From Apostichopus japonicus (lineage: Eukaryota > Echinodermata > Holothuroidea > Aspidochirotida > Stichopodidae), in contig NC_092569.1 in assembly GCF_037975245.1 (NCBI RefSeq), forward strand, positions 29,474,168 through 29,538,167: a DNA stretch of 64,000 nucleotides, read 5' to 3'. The notes beneath the pieces were generated by a model, which had not been told where the DNA came from, made no database searches, and saw only the letters and a list, made by a program, of their open reading frames with translations. Both the position numbers and the translations under genes were made by a program. This document shows, piece after piece, positions 13,001 to 28,000 of the stretch (position 1 is the stretch's first letter; each line of letters begins with the position of its first letter).

Positions 13001-16000
13001 TGGCCCTCCTAATTTAAGATATTCAGTAAAAAACACTAATAAATTAGTGATGGATTTGCAGGTGTCAAAGTGGAATGTTAGGGATTTTCAACGTTGCATG
13101 ACCAATGCAAAATTCCCCTCCATTGATCTAAGTAAAGGAATAAAATTTTAAAAAAGTTTTACGAGGTCTTGATACCGACTCCAAAGTACGGGGATAGGGA
13201 TTTGCTTTTAATTTAAATAACCGTCAAATGTCGCATTCAACAACTTATTTAGATATTTTTGATACATTATTCCTGCAATGATTTCTTACTGCAAGACTGT
13301 AGTAAGAACAATCTATGACTTCTTGTAAAAGGTTTTTAAAGAGGTTGCACACCCGTATAGGCGTGGTCTTATACTTTCCGAGTAAATGTAATACATCCAT
13401 CGACTGACAGTTTTGTCTGGACTGGCGACCGAAGGGCGGTCCATGTCCCCTGCCCAACCGCGATACGAGCCCATTCGGTTATATCTGAATGTGATGCGAT
13501 AATCAACAAATTTAAATAATAAATGTTTCCTTTTTATTATCTGGACAATAAAGTATGAGAAAAGTATCTAAAAATGTCATTAAAGAATAGTACTGACCCT
13601 TAATACACTTCCTTTGTCAGCAACGAAGCAGTTGTGGGTGCACGTCACTCCGTCCCCATTGTAGTTTTGATCGCAGTAACATTTACGGACACCGTTCCTC
13701 GTATCACAGGTTGCGTGTGTACTACAGCGGTAACTCTCATCTGCTAAACGGTTGTTTCTACAAGTTGATTTCCGTGTACATCCTGAATTAGCGTAAAATT
13801 GGCCCTCCTAAGTTAGATATTGAATAAAAATACTAATAAATGAATTATATATTTGCAGTTGTCACAATGAAATGTGTAGGGTTTCAACAGTTGGGTGACC
13901 AATGCAAAATTCCCCTTGACTGGTAAAGGTATACAGCTTGATGAAAGCTGTATGAGGTATTGATACCAAATCCGAAGTATGGGGCCTAGCTCTTCCCAAT
14001 AAAGGTAGCTGCCAAATATAGCATTCAAGGGTGTATTGAGACTATACATGAGCCCGATAATTGTTTCTAACTGCAAGACTGTGATAAGTAGTATCCATAA
14101 AATTATTTATCGTTAAATAAGTGAATGTACACCCGTATTGGAGTGGTCTGATATGCTTCCCAGCTAAGTGCAATACATCCATCGACTGACAGTTTTGTCT
14201 AGATTGGCGACCGAAGTGAGGTCCATGGCACCTACCCTACCGCAATGCGAGCGCGATTATTTATCTCTAAATGTAATGCGATTAACAACATGTTTAAATA
14301 TTAAAATGATTCCTTGTAACTAAATGGACAATGAAGTATATGAGAAAAGTATTAAAAATGTCATTAAAGAACCTTACTGACCCTTAATACACTTCCTTTG
14401 TCAGCAACGAAGCAGTTGTGGGTGCACGTCACTCCGTCCCCATTGTAGTTTTGATCGCAGTAACATTTACGGACACCGTTCCTCGTATCACAGGTTGCGT
14501 GATCACTACACCGGTAACTCTCATCTGCTAGACGGTTGTTTCTACAAGTTGATTTTCGCGTACATCCTGAATTAGCGTGAAACTGGCCCTCCTTAGTTAG
14601 ATATTGAATGAAAATACTAATAAATGAGTTATGAATTTGCAGGTGTCACAATGAATTGTACAGGATTTCAAAGCTCGGGTGACCAATGCAAAAATTCCCC
14701 CTGACTGATATAGGTAAAAGTATGAACCTTGATGAAAGTTTTATGAGGGCTTGATACCAACACTAAAGTAGGGGGCCTAGTAATTCGCCATCAAAATGTG
14801 GCTGACAAATGATGCATTCAAGGATTTATTGCGGCTATACATGAACCCGATAATTATTTCTAACTGCAAGACTGTGATAAGAAATATCCATGAAAGTTTG
14901 TGTATCGTTGATAAGGGAATATACACCCTTATAGGAGTCGTATTATGCCTCCCAGCTAAGTGTAATATATCCATCGACTGACAGTTTTGTCTGGACTGGC
15001 GACCGAAGGGAGGTCCAATGCCCCTGCCCAACTGCGATGCAAGCGCTATTCATTTATCTCTAAATGCAATGCGAAAATCAACAAGTTTAAGTAGTTAAAG
15101 TTTCCTTCTTAGAATATGGACAATGAATTATGAAAAAAGTATTTGAAATGCCATGACAGAACCGTACTGACCCGTAATACACTTCCTTTGTCAGCAACGA
15201 AGCAGTTGTGGGTGCACGTCACTCCGTCCCCTTGATAGTTTTGATTGCAGTAACATTTACGGACACCGCTCCTCGTATCACAGGTTGCGTGAATACTACA
15301 CCGGTAACTCTCATCTGTAAGACGGTTGTTTCTACAAGTTGATTTTCGAGTACATCCTGAATTAGCGTGAAACTGGCCCTCCTAAGTTAGATATTCAATG
15401 AAAATACAAATAAATGAATTATGAATTTGCAGTTGTCACAATTTAATGCACAGGGTTTTGACGGTGCATGACCAATGCAAAATTCCCCTTGACTGATAAA
15501 GGTAAAGGTATGAACCATGATGAAAGTTTTATGATGTCTTGATACCAACTCTGACGTATGGGCCTATTTAATCGCCATAAAATAGGTAGCTGCCAAATGA
15601 TGCATTCAAGGGTTTATTGTGACTATACATGAGCCCGAAAAATATTTTTTACTGCAAGACTGTGATAAGAAATATCCATGAAAGTTTGTGTATCGCTGAT
15701 AAAGGAATATACACCCGTATAGGAGTCGTATTATGCCTCCCAGCTAAGTGTAATATATCCATCGACTGACAGTTTTGTCTAGACTGGCGACCGAAGTGAG
15801 GTCCATGGCCCCTGCCCAACCGCGAAACGAGCGCTATTCATTTAAATATATATGTAATGCAATAGTCAACCATTTTTAACAGTAAAAGGTTTCCTTCTAA
15901 GAATATGGACAATGAATTTTCAGAAAAGTATTCAAAATGCCTTTACAGAACCGTACTGACCCTTAATACACTTCTCTTGTCAGCAACGAAGCAGTTGTGG

Positions 16001-19000
16001 GTGCACGTCACTCCGTCCCCATGGTAGTTTTGATTGCAGTAACATTTACGGTCATCGTTTCTCGTATCACAGGTTGCGTAAATACTACACTGGTAACTCT
16101 CATCTACAAGCCGGTTGTTCCTGCAAGTTGATTTTCGTGTACATCTTGAATTAGCGTAAAACTGGCCTTCCTAATTTATGATATTCAGCGGGAGAAAAAA
16201 ATTATGAATTTGCAGTTGTCACAATGAATTGTACAGGATGTCAACGCTCGGGTGACCAATGCAAAAATTCCCCTTGACTGATATAGGTAAAGGTATGAAC
16301 CTTGATGAAAGTTTTATGAGGGCGTGATACCAACACTAAAGTAGGGGACCTAGTAATTCGCCATCAAAAGGTGGCTGACAAATGATGCATTCAAGGATTT
16401 ATTGCGACTATACATGAACCCGATAATTATTTCTAACTGCAAGACAGCGGTAAGAAGTATCCATGAAATGTTATGTATCGTTGATAGGAAAAGTACACCC
16501 GTATAGGAGTGGTATTATGCTTCCCAGCCAAGTGTAATACATCCATCGACTGACAGTTTTGTCTGGACTGGCGACCGAAGTGAGGTCCATGGCCCCTGCC
16601 CAGCCGCGATGCCAGCGCTATTTATTTATCTTTAAATGTAATGCGATAATCAACAAGTTTAAATAATAAAAGGTTCCTTCTAAGTATATGGACAATGAAT
16701 TATGAAAAAAAAAGTATTTGAAATGCCATGACAGAACCGTACTGACCCGTAATACACTTCCTTTGTCAGCAACGAAGCAGTTGTGGGTGCACGTCACTCC
16801 GTCCCCATGATAGTTTTGATTGCAGTAACATTTACGGACACCGGTCCTCGTATCACAGGTTGCGTGAATACTACACCGGTAACTCTCATCTGTAAGACGG
16901 TTGTTTCTACAAGTTGATTTTCGAGTACATCCTGAATTAGCGTGAAACTGGCCCTCCTAAGTTAGATATTCAGTGAAAATACTAATAAATGAATTATGAA
17001 TTTGCAGTTGTCACAATTTAATGTACAGGGTTTCAACGTTGGGTCACCAATGCAAAATTCCCCTCGACTGATATAGGTAAAAGTATAAACCATGATGAAA
17101 GTTTTATGATGTCTTGATACCTTTTCCGAAGTAAGGTGCTTATTTATTCGCCATAAGATAGGTAGATGCCAAATGATGCATTCAAGGGTTTATTGTGACT
17201 ATACATGAGCCCGAAAAATATTTTTTACTGCAAGACTGTGATAAGAAATATCCATGAAAGTTTGTGTATCGTTGATAAAGGTATATACACCCGTATAGGA
17301 GTCGTAAAATGCCTCCCAGCTAAGTGTAATACATACATCGACTGACAGTTTTGTCTAGCCTGGCGACCAGGTAAGGTCCATGTCCTCTGCCCAACCGCGA
17401 TACGAGCGCTATTCATTTAAATATATATGTAATGCAACAATCAACAAGTTTTAACAGTTAAAGGTTTTCTTCTAAGTATATGGACAATGAAGTTTCAGAA
17501 CAGTATTCAGAATGCCATTACAGAACCGTACTGACCCTTAATACACTTCTTTTGTCAGCAACGAAGCAGTTGTGGGTGCACGTCACTCCGTCCCCATGGT
17601 AGTTTTGATTGCAGTAACATTTACGGTCATCGTTTCTTGTATCACAGGTTGCGTAACTACTACACTGGTAACTCTCATCTACAAGCCGGTTGTTCCTACA
17701 AGTTGATTTTCGTGTACATCTTGAATTAGCGTAAAACTGGCCTTCCTAATTTAAGATATTCAGCGGGGGAAAAAAATATGAATTTGCAGTTGTCGCAATG
17801 AATTGTCCAGAATTTCAACGCTTGGGTGACCAATGAAAAATTCCCCTTGACTGATATAGGTAAAGGTATGAACCTTCATGAAAGTTTTATTAGGGCTTGA
17901 TACCAACACTAAGGTAGGGGGCCTAGTAATTCGACATCAAAAGGTGGCTGATAAATGATGCATTCAAGGATTTATTGCGACTATACGTGAACCCGATAAT
18001 TATTTCTAACTGCAAGACTGTGGTAAGAAGTATCCATGAAATGTTATGTATCGTTGATATGGTAAGTGCACCCGTATAGGAGTGGTCTTATGTTTTCCCA
18101 GCTAAGTGTAATACATCCATCGACTGACAGTTTTGTCTGAACTGGCGACCGTAGTGAGGTCGATGGCCCCTGCGCTACCGCGAAGCCAGCGCTATTCATT
18201 TATCTTTAAATGTAATGCGATAATCAGCAAGTTCAAATAGTAAAAGGTTTCCTTTTTAAGTATATGGACAAAAAAGTAGAGGAAAGTATTTAAAATGCCA
18301 TAACAGAACCGTACTGACCCTCAATACACTTCCTTTTTCAGCAAAGAAGCAGCTGTGGGTGCACGTCACTCCGTCCCCATTGTAGTTTTGATCGCAGTAA
18401 CATTTACGGACACCGTTCCTCGTATCACAGGTTGCGTGTTCACTACACCGGTAACTCTCATCTATAAGCCGGTTGTTTCTACAGGTTGACTTTCGTGTAC
18501 ATCCTGAATTAGCATGAAACTGGCCCTCCTAAGTTAAGATATTCAGTGGAAACACTTATAAATTAGTGATGGATTTGCAGGAGTCAAAGTGGAATGTAAG
18601 GGATTTTCAACGGTGCTTGACCAATGCAAAATTCCCCTCCATTGATCTAAGTAAAGGTATTAAACTTTATAAAAGTCTAAGAGGTCTTGATACCGACTCC
18701 AAAGTAGGGGGATAGAGATTCGCCATTAATTTGAATAACCGTCAAATGTAACATTCAACAACTTATTTAGATATTTTTGATGCATTATTCCTGCAATGAT
18801 TTCTTACTGCAAGACTGTAGTAAGAACTATCTATGACTTTTTGTGAAAGGTTTATAAAGAGGTTGCACACCCGTATAGGCGTGGTCTTATGCTTTCCTAC
18901 AAAATGTAGTACATCCCTCGACTCACAGTTTTGTCTGGACTGGCGACCAAAGTGAGGTCGATGGCCCCTGCGCTACCGCGAAGCCAGCGCTATTCATTTA

Positions 19001-22000
19001 TCTTTAAATGTAATGCGATAATCAGCAAGTTCCAATAGTAAAATGATTCCCTGTAATTATATGGAAAATGAAGTATGCGAAAAGTATTAAAAATGCCATA
19101 ACAGAACCGTACTGACCCTTAATACACTTCCTTTGTTAGCAACGAAGCAGTTGTGGGTGCACGTCACTCCGTCCCCATTGTAGTTTTGATCGCAGTAACA
19201 TTTACGGACACCGTTCCTCGTATCACAGGTTGCGTGTGTACTACACCGGTAACTCTCATCTACTAGACGGTTGTTTCTACAAGTTGATTTTCGTGTACAT
19301 CCTGAGTTAGCGTGAAACTGGCCCTCCTAAGTTAGATATTGAATAAAAATACTAATAAATGAATTATGAATTTGCAGTTGTCACAATGAAATGTATAGGG
19401 TTTCAACTGTTGGGTGACCAATGCAAAATTCCCCTTGACTGGTAAAGGTATAAACCTTTACGAAAGCTTTATGAGGTCTTGATATCAACTCCGAAGTATG
19501 GGGCCTAGCTCTTCCCAACAAAGGTAGCTGCCAAATATTGCATTCAAGGGTTTATTGCGACTATACATGTGCCCGATAATTGTTTCTAACTGCAAGACTG
19601 TGGAAAGAAATATCCATAAAATTATGTATCGTTGATAAGGAAATGTACACCCGTATAGGAGTGGTCTTATGCTTCCCAGCTAAGTGCAATACATCCATCG
19701 ACTGACAGTTTTGGTAAGACTGGCGACCGAAGGGAGGTCAATGGCGCCTGCCCAACCGCGATGCCAGTGCTCTTAATTGAAAAATATATAACTAATGCAA
19801 TAATCGACAAGTTTTAACAGTAAATGGTTTCTTTTTAAGTATATGGACAAGGAAGTTTCAGAAAAGTATTCAAAATGCCATTACAGAACCGTACTGACCG
19901 ATAATACACTTCCTTTGTCAGCAACGAAGCAGCTGTGGGTGCACGTCGCTCCGTCCCCATTGTAGTTTTGATCGCAGTAACATTTACGGACACCGTTCCT
20001 CGTATCACAGGTTGCGTGTGTACTACACCGGTAACTCTCATCTACTAGACGGTTGTTTCTACAAGTTGATTTCCGTGTACATCCTGAGTAAGCGTGAAAC
20101 TGGCCCTCCTAAGTTAGATATTGAATAAAAATACTAATAAATGAATTATGAATTTGCAGTTGTCACAATGAAATGTATAGGGTTTCAACTGTTGGGTGAC
20201 CAATGCAAAATTCCCCTTGACTGGTAAAGGTATAAACCTTTACGAAAGCTTTATGAGGTCTTGATATCAACTCCGAAGTAGGGGGCCTAGCTCTTCCCAA
20301 CAAAGGTAGCTGCCAAATATTGCATTCAAGGGTTTATTGCGACTATACATGTGCCCGATAATTGTTTCTAACTGCAAGACTGTGGTAAGAAATATCCATA
20401 AAATTATGTATCGTTGATAAGGGAATGTACACCCGTATTGGAGTGGTCTTATGCTTCCCAGCTAAGTGCAATACATCCATCGACTGACAGTTTTGGTAAG
20501 ACTGGCGACCGAAGGGAGGTCCATGGCCCCTGCCCAACCGCGATGCCAGTGCTCTTAATTGAAAAATATATAACTAATGCAATAATCGACAAGTTTTAAC
20601 AGTAAATGGTTTCTTTTTAAGTATATGGACAAGGAAGTTTCAGAAAAGTATTCAAAATGCCAGAACAGAACCGTACTGACCGATAATACACTTCCTTTGT
20701 CAGCAACGAAGCAGCGGTGGGTGCACGTCGCTCCGTCCCCATTGTAGTTTTGATCGCAGTAACATTTACGGACACCGTTCCTCGTATCACAGGTTGCGTG
20801 TGTACTACACCGGTAACTCTCATCTACTAGACGGTTGTTTCTACAAGTTGATTTCCGTGTACATCCTGAGTTAGCGTGAAACTGGCCCTCCTAAGTTAGA
20901 TATTGAATAAAAATACTAATAAATGAATTATGAATTTGCAGTTGTCACAATGAAATGTATAGGGTTTCAACTATTGGGTGACCAATGCAAAATTCCCCTT
21001 GACTGGTAAAGGTATAAACCTTTACGAAAGCTTTATGAGGTCTTGATATCAACTCCGAAGTAGGGGCCTAGCTCTTCCCAATAAAGGTAGCTGCCAGATA
21101 TTGCATTCAAGGGTTTATTGCGACTATACATGTGCCCGATAATTGTTTCTAACTGCAAGACTGTGGTAAGAAATATCCATAAAATTATGTATCGTTGATA
21201 AGGGAATGTACACCCGTATAGGAGTGGTCTTATGCTTCCCAGCTAAGTGCAATACATCCATCGACTGACAGTTTTGGTAAGACTGGCGACCGTAGGGAGG
21301 TCCATGGCCCCTGCCCAACCGCGATGCCAGTGCTCTTAATTGAAAAATATATAACTAATGCAATAATCGACAAGTTTTAACAGTAAATGGTTTCTTTTTA
21401 AGTATATGGACAAGGAAGTTTCAGAAAAGTATTCAAAATGCCATTACAGAACCGTGCTGACCGATAATACACTTCCTTTGTCAGCAACAAAGCATCTGTG
21501 GGTGCACGTCGCTCCGTTCCCATTGTAGTTTTGATCGCAGTAACATTTACGGACACCGTTCCTCGTATCACAGGTTGCGTGTGTACTACACCGGTAACTC
21601 TCATCTACTAGACGGTTGTTTCTACATGTTGATTTCCGTGTACATCCTGAGTTAGCGTGAAACTGGCCCTCCTAAGTTAGATATTGAATAAAAATACTAA
21701 TAAATGAATTATGAATTTGCTGTTGTCACAATGAAATGTATAGGGTTCAACTGTTGGATGACCAATGCAAAATTCCCCTTGACTGGTAAAGGTATAAACC
21801 TTAATGAAAGCTTTATGAGGTCTTGATATCAACTCCGAAGTATGGAGTCTTGCTCTTCCCAATAAAGGTAGCTGCCAAATATTGCATTCAAGGATTTATT
21901 GCGACTATACATGTGCCCGATAATTGTTTCTAACTGCAAGACTGTGGTAAGAAATATCCATAAAATTATGTATCGTTGATAAGGGAATGTACACCCGTAT

Positions 22001-25000
22001 TGGAGTGGTCTTATACTTCCCAGCTAAGTGCAATACATCCATCGACTGACAGTTTTGGTAAGACTGGCGACCGAAGAGAGGTCCATGGCCCCTGCCCAAC
22101 CGCGATGCCAGTGCTCTTAATTGAAAAATATATAACTAGTGCAATAATCGACAAGTTTTAACAGTGAAAGGTTTCTTTTTAAGTATATGGACAAGGAAGT
22201 TTCAGAAAAGTATTCAAAATGTCATTACAGAACCGTACTGACCGATAATACACTTCCTTTATCAGCAACGAAGCAGCTGTGGGTGCACGTCGCTCCGTCC
22301 CCATTGTAGTTTTGATCGCAGTAACATTTACGGACACCGTTCCTCGTATCACAGGTTGCGTGTTCACTACACTGGTAACTCCTATCTATTAGACGGTTGT
22401 TCCTACAAGTTGATTTCCGTGTACATCTTGCATTAGCGTAAAACTCGCCATTCTATAAATATATTCAGAAAAAAATACTAATCAATGAATTATGAATTTG
22501 CTGTTGGTACAGTGAATTGTACAGAATTTCGACGGTGTGCTGCCAATTCAAAATTTCTCTTGACTGTAATTAGTTATGGGTATGAACATTAATGACAGTT
22601 TCATGAGGTCTTGATACCAACTTTGAAGTACGGAGCATATGGACGCAATACAATGGTAGATGCCAAGGGTTGCATTATACGGTTCATTGCGAGTATACAT
22701 GAGCCTGATAATTAGTTCTAAATGCAGGCCTGTGGTAAGAAGTATGTATGAAATGTTGTGTAATATTCACAAGAGAATATACACCCGTACATGAGTGGTA
22801 TTATGGTTCCCAGCTAAATGCAATACATCCATCGACTGACAGTTTTGTCTTGAGTGGCGATAGAAGGGCGGTCCATGGCCCCTGCCCAACCGCGATACGA
22901 GCGTTATTCGGTTTTATCTGAATGTAATGCGATAATCAACAAGTTTATATAGTTAAATTTTTCCTTTTTATTTCATGGACCATAAAGTATGAGAAAAGTA
23001 TCTAAAAATGCCTTTACAGAACAGTACTGACCTTTAATACACTTCCTTTGTCAGCGACGAAACAGTTGTGAGTGCACGTCACTCCGTCCCCATGGTATTT
23101 TGGATTGCAGTAACATTTACGGACACCGGTCCTCGTATCACAGGTTGCGTGATCACTACATTGGTAATGTTCATCTATAAGCCGGTTATTCCTACAAGTT
23201 GATTTTAGTGTACATCCTGAATTAGCGTAAAATTCGCCCTCCTAAGTTAGATATTGAATGAAAATACTAATAAATGAATTATAAATTTGCTGTCTTAAAA
23301 GTGAATTGTACAAGATTTCAACGATAGGTGGCCAATTCAAAATTTCCTCGACTTAATATTGGCATGGGTATGAAAATTTATGACAGTTTCATGAGGTATT
23401 GATACCGACTTTGAAGTACGGAGCATATGGACGCAATACAAAGGTTGCTGCCAAATGTTGCATTAAACGGTTTATTGCAAGTATACATGGGCCTGATAAT
23501 TAGTTCTAAATGCAGGACTGTGGTAAGAAGTATCTATGAATTGTTGTGTAATATTCACAAGGGAATGCACACCCGTAAAGGAGTGGTATTATGGTTCCCA
23601 GCTAAATGCAATACATCCATCGACTGACAGTTTTGTCTTGAGTGGCGATAGAAGGGCGGTCCATGTCCCCTGCCCAACCGCGAAACGAGCGCTATTTGGT
23701 TATATCTGAATGTAATGCGATAATCAACAAGTTTATATGGTTAAATTTTCCTTTTTATTTCATGGACCATAAAGTATGAGAAAAGTATCTAAAAATGCCA
23801 TTACAGAACAGTACTGACCCTTAATACACTTCCTTTGTCAGCAACGAAACAGTTGTGGGTGCAAATCACTCCGTCCCCGTGGTAGTTTTGATTGCAGTAA
23901 CATTTACGGACACCGATCCTCGTATCACAGGTTGCGTGATCACTACATTGGTAACTCTCATCTATAAGCCGGTTGTTCCTACAAGTTGATTTTAGTGTAC
24001 ATCCTGAATTAGCGTAAAACTCGCCCTCCTAAGTTAGATATTGAATTAAAATACTAATAAATGAATTATAAATTTGCGGTTTTAAAAGTGAATTGTACAA
24101 GATTTCAACGATGGGTGGCCAATTCAAAGTTTCCTCGACTTAAAATTGGTATGGGTATGAAAATTTATGACAGTTTCATGAGGTATTGATACCGACTTTG
24201 AAGTACGGAGCATATGGACGCAATACAAAGGTAGCTGCCAAATGTTGCATTAAACGGTTTATTGCAAGTATACATGAGCCTGATAATTATTTCTTAATGC
24301 AGGCCTGTGGTAAGAAGTATCTATGAAATGTTGTGTAATATTCACAAGGGAATGTACACCCGTAAAGGAGTGGTATTATGGTTCCCAGCTAAATGCAATA
24401 CATCCATCGACTGACAGTTTTGTCTTGAGTGGCGATAGAAGGGCGGTCCATGTCCCCTGCCCAACCGCGATACGAGCGCTATTTGGTTATATCTGAATGT
24501 AATGCGATAATCAACAAGTTTTTATGGTTAAATTTTTCCTTTTTATTTCATGGACCATAAAGTATGAGAAAAGTATCTAAAATGCCATTACAGATCAGTA
24601 CTGACCCTTAATACACTTCCTTTGTCAGCAACGAAACAGTTGTGGGTGCACGTCACTCCGTCCCCGTGGTAGTTTTGATTGCAGTAACATTTACGGACAC
24701 CGGTCCTCGTATCACAGGTTGCGTGATCACTACATTGGTAACTCTCATCTATAAGCCGGTTGTTCCTACAAGTTGATTTTAGTGTACATCCTGAATTAGC
24801 GTAAAACTCGCCCTCCTAAGTTAGATATTGAATTAAAATACTAATAAATGAATTATAAATTTGCGGTTTTAAAAGTGAATTGTACAAGATTTCAACGTTG
24901 GGTTGCCAATTCAAAATTTCTTATGACTTAATATTGGTATGGGTATGAAATTTTATGACAGTTTCATGAGGTATTGATACCGACTTTGAAGTACGAAGCC

Positions 25001-28000
25001 CAGGGACGCAATACAAAGGTAGCTGCCAAATGTTGCATTAAACGGTTTATTGCAAGTATACATGAGCCTGATAATTATTTCTAAATGCAGTTGTGGGTGC
25101 ACGTCACTCCGTCCCCATGGTAGTTTGGATTGCAGTAACATTAACGGGCACCGATCCTCGTATCACAGGTTGCGTGATCACTACATTGGTATTTCTCATC
25201 TATAAGCCGGTTGCTCCTACAAGTTGATTTTAGTGTACATCCTGAATCGACGTAAAACTCGCCATACTATTTTAAGACATTCAGTGACAATACCAATAAA
25301 TGATTTATGAATTTGCGGTTGTTGCAAAAAAATGTATGGGATTTCAACGGTGGATGACCAATGCAAAATCCCCACCCCCCGACTTAATTTAGGTATGGTT
25401 ATGCACATTTTTGACAGTTTCATGAGGTATTGCTACCAACTTCGAAGTAGGAGCCTGAGGATTCTAAATAAAACGGCAGGTGCCAAATGTTGCATTAAAC
25501 GGTTTATTGCGGCTTTACATGTGCCCGATGATTAGTTTAAAATGCAGGACTGTGATAAGAAGTACCTCTAACATTTTGTGAAATTTTTCAAAGGGATTGT
25601 CCACCCGTATAGGAGTGGTCTTATGCTTGCCAGCTAAGTGTAATACATCTCTCGACCGACAGTTTTGCCTTGACTGGCGACCGAAAGGCGGTCCATGTCT
25701 CGTGCCCATATGCGATGCGTGCGCTATTCTCTTAATATAATGCAATAATCAACAAGTCTAAATAGCAAAGGTTTCCTTCTTATTATATGGACAATTAAGT
25801 ATGAGAAAACCATATAAAACATGAAATAACAGAACAGTATTGACCTTTAATACACTTCCTTTGTCAGCAACGAAACAGTTGTGGGTGCACGTCACTCCGT
25901 CCCCTTCGTAGTTTGGATCGCAGTAACATTTACGAACACCGCTCTTCGTATCACAGGTTGCGTGTTCACTACACTGGTAACTCCTATCTATAAGACGGTT
26001 GTTCCTACAAGTTGATTTTCTTGTACATCTTGAATTAGCGTAAAACTCGCCATTCTATAAAGATATTCAGAAAAAAATACTAATAAATGAATTATGAATT
26101 TGCTGTTGGTACAGTGAATTGTACAGGATTTCGACGGTGTGTTGCCAATTCGAAATTCCCCTTGACTTTATTGAGTTATAGGTATGAACATTTATGACAG
26201 TTTCATGAGGTCTTGATACCAGCTCCGAAGTAGGGGGCTTAGCTATTTGCAACAAAAATGTAGCTGCCTAATGTTGCATTAAGCGGTTTATTGCGACTAT
26301 ACGTGAGCCAGATAATAAGTTATATATGCAGGACTGTGGTAAGAAGCATACATGAAATTTTGTGTAATGTTATTATGGAATGTACACCCGTATGAGAGTG
26401 GTCTGAGGCTTCTCAGCTAAGTGCAATTCATCCATCGACTGACAATTTTGTCTGGACTGGCGAGCGAAAAGCGGTCCATGTGTGAGCGCTTCTAGGTTAT
26501 ATCTTAATGCAATGCGATAATCAACAATTTTAAATAGTAAAAGGTTACCTTCTTATTATACGCCAATGAAGTATGTTAATGTATCTAGAAATACCATTAA
26601 AGAACAGTACTGACCCTTAATACACTTCCTTTATCAGCGATGAAGCAGTTGTGGGTACACTTCACTCCGTCCCCATGGTAGTTTGGATTGCAGTAACATT
26701 TACGGACACCGGTCCTCGTATCACAGGTTGCGTGTTCACTACACTGGTAACTCTCATCTATAAGTCGGTTGTTCATACAAGTTGATTTTTGTGTACATTC
26801 TGAATTAGCGTAAAACTGGTCCTCCTAATTTAAAATATTAAGTGAAAATACTAATAAATGAATTATGAATTTGCTGTTGTAACAGTGAATTGAACAGGAT
26901 TTCAACGGTGGATGACCAATGCATAATTCCCCTAGATTTAATATAGGTATGGGTATGAACATTTATGACAATATTATGAGGTCTTGATACCAACTTCGAA
27001 GTAGGAAACCTAGGGATTTGCAATAAAAAGGTAGCCCCCAAATGTTGCATTAAACGGTTCATTGCGACTATACATGAGCCCGATATTTAGTTCTAAGTTC
27101 AGGACTGTGGTAAGAAGTATCTATGGAATTTAACGTTATGTCTATAAGGTAATGCACAACCGTATACCATTGGTCTTATGCTTCCCAGCTTAGTGTAATA
27201 TATCCCTCGACTGACAGTTTTGTCTTGACTGGCGACCAAGGGGCGGTCCATGTTCCCTGATCAACCGCGATACGAGCGCTATTCGGTTATATCTAAATGT
27301 AGTGCGATAATCAACAAGTTTAAATAGTAAAATATTACCTTCTCATTATAAGCAAATGAAGTATGATAAAAGTATCTAAAAATGTCATTAAAAAACCGTA
27401 CTGACCATTAATACACTTCCTTTGTCAGCGATGAAACAGTTGTGGGTGCACGTCACTCCGTCCCCTTCGTAGTTTGGATTGCAGTAACATTTACGAACAC
27501 CGTTCCTCGTATCACAGGTTGCGTGATCACTACACTGGTAACTCTCATCTATAAGCCGGTTGTCCCTACAAGTTGATTTTTGTGTACATTCTGAGTTAGC
27601 GTAAAACTGGTCCTCCTAATTTAAAATATTAAGTGAAAATACTAATAAATGAATTATGAATTTGCTGTTGTAACAGTGAATTGAACAGGATTTCAACGGT
27701 GGATGACCAATGCATAATTCCCCTAGATTTAATATAGGTATGGGTATGAACATTTATGACAATATTATGAGGTCTTGATACCAACTTCGAAGTAGGAAAC
27801 CTAGGGATTTGCAATAAAAAGGTAGCCCCCAAATGTTGCATTAAACGGTTCATTGCGACTATACATGAGCCCGATATTTAGTTCTAAGTTCAGGACTGTG
27901 GTAAGAAGTATCTATGGAATTTAACGTTATGTCTATAAGGTAATGCACAACCGTATACCATTGGTCTTATGCTTCCCAGCTTAGTGTAATATATCCCTCG

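Noticed and set aside
20343-22161. Repeated intronic frames beginning MGRGHGPP and similar
   Set aside because: They recur because the introns are repeated; they lack splice support, vary in frame between units and match the conserved intronic block rather than a protein.
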